In this document: piece after piece, positions 54,041 to 61,362 of the stretch
Layout: every line of letters begins with the position of its first letter
Numbering within the stretch: position 1 is the first letter of the stretch
Origin: an uncultured Saprospiraceae bacterium
GTDB lineage: Bacteria; Bacteroidota; Bacteroidia; Chitinophagales; Saprospiraceae
Direction: 5' to 3'
Length of the DNA stretch: 64,000 nt
NCBI GenBank assembly: GCA_937959275.1
Contig: CALGLU010000022.1
Coordinates: forward strand, 62,001 to 126,000
Program-made: the position numbers and the translations under genes
Notes under the pieces: generated by a model
What the model saw: the letters and a program-made list of their open reading frames with translations, nothing else
The model's database searches: none
What the model was told of the DNA's origin: nothing

Positions 54041-54075
54041 GAGGATGTTCTAGCAGGACATCCTCATTTTTATTT
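54041..54075 (+). terminator. rho-independent terminator after YceI gene
   Basis: GAGGATGT (54041-54048) pairs with ACATCCTC (54058-54065) around a nine-base loop that adds a wobble pair, followed by ATTTTTATTTT. It is 29 bases after the stop. Confidence 0.85.
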
Positions 54076-54115
54076 TAGCTAAGCTATCTTATTAGATAGT
54101 CATTATCTTCGCTTC

Positions 54116-54562
54116 ATGATAACTATTGTGAAAGCTGACCAACAGCATCTAGAAAGTCTTGCTCCTTTATTTGATGCTTATCGAGTCTTTTATGAGCAAG
54201 AAAGTGATCTGGCATCAGCTAGAGAGTTTTTGAGCCAGCGAATATCCAGAAATGAATCTACTGTCTTTATGGCTTTTTCTGATGATCAAGCGATTGGCTT
54301 TACACAACTCTATCCACTTTTCTCTTCTGTTTCTTTAAAGCCAATGCATCTGCTCAATGATCTCTATGTTGATGCTTCATTTAGAGGCAAAGGCATTGCG
54401 AGTTTATTACTCAATGAAGCAAAGCGCTTTGCCTTAGAGAATGGCAGTAAAGGACTTAGTTTAGAGACGCACAACACAAATCCTGCACAAGCTTTATATG
54501 AACGATTGGATTGGGAAAAGGACGAGGAGTATTTACATTATTTTTGGAAGGCAACTTCTTAA
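54116..54562 (+). CDS. GNAT family N-acetyltransferase
   Basis: A 148-residue acetyl-CoA-dependent acetyltransferase. The acetyl-CoA pyrophosphate loop is visible as LYVDASFRGKGIASLLLNEA (R-G-x-G pattern), with LNDLYVDASF and the C-terminal NTNPAQALYERLDWEK completing the GNAT fold. The end of the gene lies just before the asparagine synthetase start, 11 bases away. Substrate unknown; a ribosomal or small-amine acetyltransferase is possible. Confidence 0.92.
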   Translation: MITIVKADQQHLESLAPLFDAYRVFYEQESDLASAREFLSQRISRNESTVFMAFSDDQAIGFTQLYPLFSSVSLKPMHLLNDLYVDASFRGKGIASLLLNEAKRFALENGSKGLSLETHNTNPAQALYERLDWEKDEEYLHYFWKATS

Positions 54563-54573
54563 GCTACTTCTCT

Positions 54574-56334
54574 ATGTGTGGAATATTTGGCCTTGTCAAT
54601 ATCAATCAAAAACCAATCGATCGAAAGATACTTGAGAAAGGATTACAAACGATTAAACATCGAGGACCTGATGGGAATGGTTATTATGTGTCTGAGCAAA
54701 TTGGCTTAGCTGCTTGTCGGCTTGCTATCATGGACAAGTCAGACCTATCCACACAGCCATTTATAAAAGACAAACTAGTGCTCACATTTAATGGCGCTAT
54801 TTATAACTACAAACAGCTCAGGCAAGAGTTAGAGAAGGCCGGCGCAAGCTTTCAAACAACTGGTGATACTGAAGTTGTCTTAGAAGCATATCGGCATTGG
54901 GACTCAGCTTGTCTGAATCGATTTAATGGCATGTGGGCGATCGCTATTTACAATGAATCAACACAGTCAATCTTTTTAGCACGGGATCGATATGGCATCA
55001 AGCCACTTTATTATCTCGCGGGATCTGAACAATTTGCTTTTGCTTCAGAAATAAAAGCGTTTATGCATTTAGGCAGTTGGCAGCGACGTGCTAATCTTGA
55101 AGCTCTGGGCCAATATTTGGCCTATGGCATGCAGGATTTTAGCGAGGAGACGTTGTTTGATTCGGTAATGCATTTACCTGCGGCGCATTTTGGTGAATTG
55201 GATGTGCGAACTGGTCGATTTGATATTCAACGATATTATGCTTTGCCAGAAGAGCAGAGAAGTGAAGTAGATGTTAGGGAGGCAATTGAAGAATTTAGTT
55301 TTTTATTGGATGATGCCATTCAGAAAAGGCAGCTGGGTGAAGTGCCTGTTGGGGCTAGCTTGTCGGGCGGGATTGATTCTTCATCTATTGTTTGTCGGGC
55401 TGCTTTGTTACAGGAGGAGATCAATACGTTTTCTGTTGTTTATCCTGGCAGTGCAGTAGATGAGTCTAGCTATGTGGCGGATGTAAATACGGCAGTGTCT
55501 TCAAAGCCACATCTTTTATCACCGCCGATGCAGAACTTGTGGTCACGCTTTGATGATGTGATCTATGCACAGGATGAGCCATTTAGTTCGGCTAGTATTT
55601 GTGCGCAGCATGAGTTGTTTCGCTGTGTGTGTAATACGGATGTCAAGGTTGTTTTGGATGGGCAGGGAGCAGATGAGGTGCTGGGAGGGTATGAATCATT
55701 CTTAGCGAGTTCGTTTCGAAATGTGGAAGGGTCTTTGAATAAGGCTTTTTTTTTATTCCAGGCGGCTAGACATTCTGGTTTATCTTTTAGTAAATCAATA
55801 GAGCGCTGGGGCGCAAGTAAAAACAAACAAGTAGGAACTCAGGGAAATTGGCTTAAGCTGCCTATAGAGACGGGTCAGCAAGTCGCGGATCAAAACACAC
55901 TAGATACATCAACAAGATTATTAAGTCAAATGGGATTGCAAGCCTTGTTACATTATGCTGATCGAAACAGCATGGCGTTTGGAATTGAGACGAGAGTGCC
56001 ATTTTTAGATTATCGATTGGTGGATTTTTGTATGAAGTTGCCTGATTATTTAAAAATTCACAAAGGACATCGCAAGTGGTTGTTAAAGGAATCTGGCAAG
56101 TCGATTTTACCAAAACGTATTTATGAAAGAAAAGATAAGATAGGCTTTGAGACACCTCAGAAAAATTGGATGAATAAAAATCATAAGTTCGTGCAAGATG
56201 AGGCTAGGCAATATGCCAAACAGATGCCCACGATTATTAATTCGAATCGGTTGAATAAAATCCGTAGTGATGCAGAATTATGGAGAATTATTTGTGCAGG
56301 AAGATGGATGACTATTTTCGAACTCAATCTATAA
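54574..56334 (+). CDS. asnB: glutamine-hydrolysing asparagine synthetase
   Basis: Makes asparagine from aspartate, glutamine and ATP. The start ATG at 54574 puts the required N-terminal nucleophile at Cys2 (MCGIFGLVN), so the earlier in-frame ATG at 54511 is excluded. The glutaminase domain (HRGPDGNGYY; LTFNGAIYNY; TGDTEVVLEAY) is followed by the synthetase domain with the PP-loop SLSGGIDSSSIVCRA and the C-terminal IETRVPFLDYRLVDF. Length 586 residues. It runs directly into the next gene (one base gap). Confidence 0.96.
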   Translation: MCGIFGLVNINQKPIDRKILEKGLQTIKHRGPDGNGYYVSEQIGLAACRLAIMDKSDLSTQPFIKDKLVLTFNGAIYNYKQLRQELEKAGASFQTTGDTEVVLEAYRHWDSACLNRFNGMWAIAIYNESTQSIFLARDRYGIKPLYYLAGSEQFAFASEIKAFMHLGSWQRRANLEALGQYLAYGMQDFSEETLFDSVMHLPAAHFGELDVRTGRFDIQRYYALPEEQRSEVDVREAIEEFSFLLDDAIQKRQLGEVPVGASLSGGIDSSSIVCRAALLQEEINTFSVVYPGSAVDESSYVADVNTAVSSKPHLLSPPMQNLWSRFDDVIYAQDEPFSSASICAQHELFRCVCNTDVKVVLDGQGADEVLGGYESFLASSFRNVEGSLNKAFFLFQAARHSGLSFSKSIERWGASKNKQVGTQGNWLKLPIETGQQVADQNTLDTSTRLLSQMGLQALLHYADRNSMAFGIETRVPFLDYRLVDFCMKLPDYLKIHKGHRKWLLKESGKSILPKRIYERKDKIGFETPQKNWMNKNHKFVQDEARQYAKQMPTIINSNRLNKIRSDAELWRIICAGRWMTIFELNL

Positions 56335-56335
56335 T

Positions 56336-56773
56336 ATGATAACAACTATACTTGCTTTTGTGTTAACAGCGCTCTTTATATTTTTGTCCCTGTTACATAT
56401 TTATTGGGCTCTTGGTGGTCAGTGGTCAATTGAAAAAACGATCCCTGAGAAATTTAAGGAGTCATTCTACAGTTCGAAAAGCAAGACAGGTTTTGTACTG
56501 GCTACGTTTGCAGTCGCCTTTGGATTAATGTGTATTGCTTATTTGACGGCGGCGTATGTTGGAAAGATGAGGAGTCCTTTTTCTCATTCGGTGCATCGAT
56601 ATTTGTTGATGGCAGTGAGTGGTTTGTTTTTTTTGAGGGCGATTGGTGATTTTAATATGGTAGGCTTATTTAAATCACAGAAGGTTGGTTTGTTTGCTTA
56701 TTGGGATACAAAATTATTTGTGCCGCTTTGTTTTAGTGTTAGTGCTGCTTATGTGTTATTGCTTTTACTTTGA
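56336..56773 (+). CDS. DUF3995-like small membrane protein
   Basis: A 145-residue protein with four membrane helices. The N-terminal LSLLHIYWALGGQW and C-terminal RAIGDFNMVGLFKSQ, then WDTKLFVPLC, fit the DUF3995 family. No function is known. It begins two bases after the asnB stop and is co-transcribed with it; a long hairpin at 56796-56837 follows. Confidence 0.85.
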   Translation: MITTILAFVLTALFIFLSLLHIYWALGGQWSIEKTIPEKFKESFYSSKSKTGFVLATFAVAFGLMCIAYLTAAYVGKMRSPFSHSVHRYLLMAVSGLFFLRAIGDFNMVGLFKSQKVGLFAYWDTKLFVPLCFSVSAAYVLLLLL

Positions 56774-56795
56774 AGCATTGAATAGAAACGCTAAA

Positions 56796-56837
56796 TTAAA
56801 TTTAAAGGAACTCAAGATAGAATCCCTTTAAATTTAA
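56796..56837. terminator. bidirectional hairpin terminator between convergent genes
   Basis: TTAAATTTAAAGG (56796-56808) pairs perfectly over 13 bases with CCTTTAAATTTAA (56825-56837) around a 16-base loop. It lies between the DUF3995-like gene and the convergent SnoaL-like gene. The A/T arms give U-rich flanks on both strands. Confidence 0.65.
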
Positions 56838-56856
56838 ATTCACGTAAAACAAGTGA

Positions 56857-57231
56857 TTATTCTGGTGGCAGATCATAAAAAAATTGTTCTGATACAATCT
56901 TGCCATTTTCCACTTTATACAATGCAATCTCTGGGCTCTTCATGCGTGGAGCACCCTTCATTGTTACGTCCATAACCATTGAACAGGTAAAGTGGTCTCC
57001 TGCAACAATAGGCCCTTCCATCTCCATACCATGAAATTCTTCCACCATGGACTCAAACTTGACACCTTTCTCTTTAATAGCAGCTAAGCCTTCTACTTTG
57101 TAGGTAAATTCTTTAGCGCCTTCCATTTCAATGCTGACTGCGTTATCAGCATATAACTCGTCTTGAGCTTTGTCCCATTGGCCTGTTGAACAGTATTCAA
57201 CTAATTTGTTTGCGACTTCTTGTGTAGTCAT
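56857..57231 (-). CDS. SnoaL-like / NTF2-fold protein
   Basis: A 124-residue single-domain protein with the SnoaL/NTF2-like cone fold: MTTQEVANKLVEYCSTGQWDKAQDELY, GLAAIKEKG, HGMEMEGPIVAGDHFTCSM, and EIALYKVENGKIVSEQFFYD. Such proteins are small-molecule enzymes or binding proteins. No catalytic residue can be named from the sequence. Monocistronic on the minus strand, or the distal gene of the next cluster. Confidence 0.85.
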   Translation of the reverse strand: MTTQEVANKLVEYCSTGQWDKAQDELYADNAVSIEMEGAKEFTYKVEGLAAIKEKGVKFESMVEEFHGMEMEGPIVAGDHFTCSMVMDVTMKGAPRMKSPEIALYKVENGKIVSEQFFYDLPPE

Positions 57232-57267
57232 TAGAATAGATTTTATAGTGATTAAATATATTTGATA

Positions 57268-57495
57268 CTAAATATTAAATCGGCTGGTATTTTGAAACTC
57301 AACTTTATTTTGTTCAAAGACTTTTTGCTCAAAGCCAAAGCATTTAAAGTCAGCTTGTCCAATTTGATCCAGTCGATTTAGATTATATAATATTTCTTCA
57401 TTCGGGTCATCCTTTTTTTTACAACTCATGCATAAATTTGGTAATGAATGTAAATTGGGATTCATTTCAGTACCATTATCATTATAATATTTCAT
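57268..57495 (-). CDS. small conserved hypothetical protein with CxxC
   Basis: A 75-residue acidic protein with a CxxC pair (LCMSCKKKDDPNEEILYNLNRLDQ) that may bind zinc, and a third Cys at KCFGFE. I recognise it only as a short hypothetical type frequent in Bacteroidota. The ATG at 57495 (MKYYNDNGTEM) lies four bases after the stop of the upstream UPF0158-type gene; the in-frame ATG at 57513 would overlap it. Co-transcribed with that gene. Confidence 0.7.
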   Translation of the reverse strand: MKYYNDNGTEMNPNLHSLPNLCMSCKKKDDPNEEILYNLNRLDQIGQADFKCFGFEQKVFEQNKVEFQNTSRFNI

Positions 57496-57499
57496 GTTT

Positions 57500-57928
57500 T
57501 TATTCCTCTTCATCTGATTTATAGTGCAAATATTGTCTTACCCATTCTTGATATTTTTGGGCCTTGAAGGCAAACCAGAGTTGCCTAATTTCTTCTTTAA
57601 ATCCGACTTCATATTTAAAATTTTGAAATGGTCTATTTCTATTTAATGCATAAACCAATCTGGTTTTAATGTCTTCATCTGTAACTTCCTCAGTGAAGTC
57701 AGCCATCACTTGAAAGGCTTCTCTGGATGACATCTTATCAACCTTAATATACTGGTCTATGTTACTTTCTATTTCATTTATCATTTCTTCCCATAATTCG
57801 CCTTCAAAGTAGGGATCATCCTGATCAGGCAATTCCTTTATTTCTTGTGTCTCTTTGTGGATATAACAGATCATTCCACAATCTAGAGTATCCGCAATTT
57901 CTTTTATTTTCTGATTTGTGAATTTCAT
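57500..57928 (-). CDS. UPF0158 family protein
   Basis: A 142-residue acidic protein with the UPF0158 pattern: MKFTNQKIKEIADTLDCGM, KMSSREAFQVMADFTEEV, LVYALNRNRPFQNFKYEV, WFAFKAQKYQEWVRQYL. No function is known. The ATG at 57928 is preferred; the first Met of the frame lies four residues upstream. First gene of a two-gene minus-strand run with the CxxC protein, directly downstream of the radical SAM gene (65 bases). Confidence 0.8.
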   Translation of the reverse strand: MKFTNQKIKEIADTLDCGMICYIHKETQEIKELPDQDDPYFEGELWEEMINEIESNIDQYIKVDKMSSREAFQVMADFTEEVTDEDIKTRLVYALNRNRPFQNFKYEVGFKEEIRQLWFAFKAQKYQEWVRQYLHYKSDEEE

Positions 57929-57993
57929 ATGTCCAATCAATTTTATTCTTACAAATTACTAGATTATATGGAATTATAAAAACCGCTTAAGTA

Positions 57994-59064
57994 TCACTCA
58001 AATAAGTTCAATTGGGGATATTTATTTTTATGAAAGACACTTCTGTCATATGTGATATCTTCTACTTCTCCAAAGAATTTTTGTTTGGCTAGTTTAAATT
58101 GATGCGCAATCATTTCTACGTATTTCCCTTCTCCTCGCATGCGCGTGCCAAATCGACTGTCACTATGTTTTCCTCCATGTGCTTCTGCAATCAGATTCAT
58201 GACTTTTTGTTTTCTATCAGGAAAGTAGACGTCCAGCCATTCTTCAAAAATTTGCTTGACATCACCATTTAAGCGGACGATTATATAATTTACATCAACT
58301 GCACCTATGTCTGCTACTTTTTGAACAAGAGAAAATAATTCTGCATCATTCAACCCAGGAATAATAGGTGCCGCCATGACTCTCACAGGTATTCCTGCAG
58401 ATGATAAGCTTTGAATTAACTGTAATCGCGTGGCAACACTGCTGGCCCGAGGTTCTAGTTTCCTGCGTAACGAATCATCGATTGTATTGAGAGATACACT
58501 GACTTTGAGTAATTGATGATCATGTAATTTTGTAAGGATATCAAGATCGCGTAGCATGAGTCTGTTTTTTGTGATCAGACCAACAGGATTTTTATATTCT
58601 AAAAAGATCTCTAGAAGCTGTCTCGTGATTTCTAGCTTTTTTTCAATGGGTTGATAACAATCTGTATTTCCAGCTAACATGATTGGATCACCGTTCCATG
58701 ATTTCGAGCTGAGTTTTTTTCTCAGTAAGTCGGGGGCAGATTTTTTTACTAGTATGGCTCGCTCAAAATCAAGCCCGGCGCTATATCCCCAATACGGATG
58801 TGTATTGCGTGCATAACAATACACACAACCATGTTCGCATCCTTGATATGGATTGACACCAAAACTAAAGGGTACATCAGGACTCTTTATCGAATTCACG
58901 ATTGATTTAGGGAAGGTTTCAAGATATCGAGTTTTGATCAACGGATTGTCTTCATCAATATATTCTTGGTGGCTGAACTCCTTAATCTCGTTTGTAAACG
59001 GATTGACCGGATTTGATTGAGCCCCTCTTCCTTTAATAAATTGTAAATCGTCGATATTTTCGGC
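57994..59064 (-). CDS. radical SAM protein (PA0069 / SPL-related family)
   Basis: Radical SAM enzyme with the iron-sulfur motif CEHGCVYC (CxxxCxxC) in GVNPYQGCEHGCVYCYA. The conserved GRGAQ-type N-terminal segment (FIKGRGAQSNPVNPF) lies upstream of the only TTG in the frame (58941), so the gene must begin before 58941. The frame is open up to the stop at 59101-59103 but contains no ATG, GTG or TTG in that part; the coordinates start at the codon beside an out-of-frame ATG (59066-59064). Either a rare ATT/ATA start is used or one base is missing next to that ATG. C-terminal motifs GKHSDSRFGTRMRGEGKYVE and QLNLFE fit the family. Confidence 0.85.
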   Translation of the reverse strand, partial: AENIDDLQFIKGRGAQSNPVNPFTNEIKEFSHQEYIDEDNPLIKTRYLETFPKSIVNSIKSPDVPFSFGVNPYQGCEHGCVYCYARNTHPYWGYSAGLDFERAILVKKSAPDLLRKKLSSKSWNGDPIMLAGNTDCYQPIEKKLEITRQLLEIFLEYKNPVGLITKNRLMLRDLDILTKLHDHQLLKVSVSLNTIDDSLRRKLEPRASSVATRLQLIQSLSSAGIPVRVMAAPIIPGLNDAELFSLVQKVADIGAVDVNYIIVRLNGDVKQIFEEWLDVYFPDRKQKVMNLIAEAHGGKHSDSRFGTRMRGEGKYVEMIAHQFKLAKQKFFGEVEDITYDRSVFHKNKYPQLNLFE

Positions 59065-59100
59065 ATTTTGTGTTTGAAAAAGCCGACTAATATACGTTAT

Positions 59101-59404
59101 TTATTGAATTCAGAGCAAAACTGAATGAAAATTTTTGTTTTATATTTTAAATCAGATTTTTGCCATGAGCTTTTTGTAGATCAATATAGGAGAATAAGTA
59201 GAGTCAGGAATATTGGTACAATGAATGAATGTTAGCTTAACAGAGCAGCATTTATCTGCTGCCTTTGTGGGAGTTGTTGATGGTCTAGATATGAAGGCTA
59301 TTTTTCGGATTGTTATGTAATCAGAATTCTTGTATCTTAATAATCTAAGATGCACGATAGCTCTAGAATGTATTTATGGGACTCAATATAAAATATGTCT
59401 AAGA
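59101..59404. other. intergenic region upstream of radical SAM and membrane protein genes
   Basis: A ~300-base divergent spacer. Short frames on both strands (for example 59152-59355 on the minus strand) have no recognisable domain. No tRNA or terminator was seen. Confidence 0.4.
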
Positions 59405-60073
59405 ATGAATGCTTTAAACGTATCTGTCTTTATTCCTAAATTCATGTCCGCAAAACGGGCATTTGTTATTTTAGGGTGTTTGTGTTTAATACTTGCTCCT
59501 TTATTATCTTTTATTGGTTGGTCTTTACCTTATGATAGCTTGAGTGATTTTTTTACATTCAATTTTTCACGTATATCAACTGATGCAACGAGTAGTATAG
59601 ATAGGGCGAACGTTGGCGAAGTCTTTCGATATTATTTATTGCCGCATTATTTTATCTATGCATCAATGACATTTTATGCTGGTGCAGGCATTTATTTAGC
59701 TTATCTTTCTTTTAAGAAAGTGCCTTGGCATGCCTTAATAGGTAGTATTTTTGTTGTTATCGGGGCTATTTATTTTATTGGTGTATTAGGAGCATTTTTA
59801 TCTATACCCATAGGAACAGTTAATCAAACAAATATTTTAAAAATATCTTTCGCATTATGTACTCTTGTATATCTTGGATATTTGATCTTGGGCTTTGGTT
59901 TATTAAAGGCTAAAATTTTATCAGGACGGAGTGCTTGTCTTGTTATTCTTGGTATTTGTCTAATTACTGTTTTTGCAGGAATGGAAAATTGGATGGCTAC
60001 GGGTTCTCTATGTATGTTAATTGGTTTGTTTCCACTAGCAACTCGTAAGGTATTTAGGGTGGATTTTGAATGA
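59405..60073 (+). CDS. multi-pass membrane protein, unknown function
   Basis: Six hydrophobic segments (about residues 20-40, 78-98, 105-125, 135-165, 170-188, 195-212) in a ~220-residue protein, no signal for catalytic residues. The frame opens at 59330, but the N-terminal part of that longer frame is not membrane-like or conserved-looking; the ATG at 59405 (MNALNVSVFI) or 59444 (MSAKRAFVILGC, placing the first helix at the N-terminus) is more plausible. I do not recognise the family; DUF4386-like proteins have a similar layout. Confidence 0.65.
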   Translation: MNALNVSVFIPKFMSAKRAFVILGCLCLILAPLLSFIGWSLPYDSLSDFFTFNFSRISTDATSSIDRANVGEVFRYYLLPHYFIYASMTFYAGAGIYLAYLSFKKVPWHALIGSIFVVIGAIYFIGVLGAFLSIPIGTVNQTNILKISFALCTLVYLGYLILGFGLLKAKILSGRSACLVILGICLITVFAGMENWMATGSLCMLIGLFPLATRKVFRVDFE

Positions 60074-60122
60074 TCAAATTACATAGTTTTATTTCTTCAC
60101 TTAAATAGCGAATCTAAATATT

Positions 60123-60296
60123 ATGATGAAAACGCATTGGCTGATTGTAAGTTTATTTTTATTAGCTTCTTGTTATCCTAATAGCGATATAAGTCCTGAA
60201 GAACGAATACTTAAGCAAGTTCATCAAGTCCACATGCCAGAGTTTCATAGTTTGTGCTACTTCCTTAGAAGTACATTATATTCAAAACATAATTAA
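60123..60296 (+). CDS. small lipoprotein, possibly truncated
   Basis: A 57-residue open frame not usually picked up because of its size: MMKTHWLIVSLFLLASC gives a typical lipobox (Cys17), followed by YPNSDISPEERILKQVHQ. The last ~20 residues look unrelated (FHSLCYFLRSTLYSKHN), so it may be a 3'-truncated remnant of a longer lipoprotein gene. The stop lies five bases before the methyltransferase ATG. Confidence 0.5.
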   Translation: MMKTHWLIVSLFLLASCYPNSDISPEERILKQVHQVHMPEFHSLCYFLRSTLYSKHN

Positions 60297-60301
60297 GATT
60301 G

Positions 60302-61117
60302 ATGGCAAGTAAGCAAGATAAATATATACACGGGTATTCTGAGAAGGAGGCAAACCGGTTGAACGACCAAGCAGATTCTCTTGCCCAGGTATTACACCAC
60401 GATTCAATTTGGGAAGCAGGGTCAATCGTTCTTGAGGCAGGCTGTGGAGTTGGATCGCAAACGAAAACAATTGTTCTACAAAATCCAGAATGCCAATTTA
60501 TTTCAATAGATATTTCCCAAGACTCGCTAATACAGGCGAAACAATTAGTAGAGTCCCTAGGAATTAACAATGTAAAATTTCAACAAGCTGATATTTTTGA
60601 TCTTCCTTTTGAGGATGAGTCTTTTGATCATATATTTCTTTGCTTTGTATTGGAGCACTTGGCCTATCCATTGAGCGCATTAGATGCTTTAAAACGCAAG
60701 CTTAAGCCAAAGGGAACGATTACATTAATAGAAGGCGACCATGGGTCTACCTATTTTCATCCTGATAGCGAATTAGCGAGGAGAGCTATATTATGCCAAG
60801 TAGAATTACAGAGAAGAAATGGTGGGGATGCTAATGTTGGAAGAAAATTATATCCTATTTTACAGAATGCTGGTTTTCAAGAAATCACAGTTTCTCCAAG
60901 GCAGGTTTATGTAGATGATTCGAACCCTGATTGGGTTGAGGGTTTCACAAAAAATACATTTACAGCAATGATAGAAGGGATCAAGGAAGAAGCCATTACA
61001 AGTCAATTGATGAATCGTGACGATATTGAAAAAGGAATTCAAGATTTGAATAGAACAGCAGAAGGAGGAGGAACATTTTGCTATACTTTTTTCAAAGGAA
61101 AAGGAATTAAAAATTAG
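60302..61117 (+). CDS. class I SAM-dependent methyltransferase
   Basis: A 271-residue Rossmann-like methyltransferase. Motif I is VLEAGCGVGSQTK, with FISIDISQDSLIQAK (motif II) and QADIFDLPFEDESFDHIFLCFVLEHL (post-I and IV). The C-terminal half has no further domain. Starts at ATG 60302 (a TTG one codon before is not needed). Substrate unknown; the gene is five bases behind a small lipoprotein frame and has no other functional neighbour. Confidence 0.9.
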   Translation: MASKQDKYIHGYSEKEANRLNDQADSLAQVLHHDSIWEAGSIVLEAGCGVGSQTKTIVLQNPECQFISIDISQDSLIQAKQLVESLGINNVKFQQADIFDLPFEDESFDHIFLCFVLEHLAYPLSALDALKRKLKPKGTITLIEGDHGSTYFHPDSELARRAILCQVELQRRNGGDANVGRKLYPILQNAGFQEITVSPRQVYVDDSNPDWVEGFTKNTFTAMIEGIKEEAITSQLMNRDDIEKGIQDLNRTAEGGGTFCYTFFKGKGIKN

Positions 61118-61297
61118 TCTAAACTCTTAATGTCACTCTCTTATACTTAACGAAAGGAGCAAGTACAAAGACGAAGACCGACTCTAAACTTTGGTAAAAC
61201 TAACTGATGTTGATTTAAAGCTACTTGAAAGGATGCCTCTTTTATTGCTTCGTTTGTATTGGTAGGTTATGTTCTTGGTTTTGACATAATTATAATG

Positions 61298-61340
61298 GCA
61301 TAAAATAAAAAGAGGCTCACAAACGTAGTTTGTGAACCTC
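61298..61340 (-). terminator. rho-independent terminator after large T9SS cargo gene
   Basis: On the minus strand GAGGTTCACAAAC (61340-61328) pairs with GTTTGTGAGCCTC (61324-61312) with one mismatch around a three-base loop, followed by TTTTTATTTTATGCC (61312 down to 61298). It lies 23 bases after the stop at 61363. Confidence 0.85.
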
Positions 61341-61362
61341 CATAATCATCTGTTATTGGGTT

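Noticed and set aside
59152-59355. 67-codon minus-strand frame between the radical SAM and membrane protein genes
   Set aside because: No domain or homology signal by eye and inside the shared promoter region.
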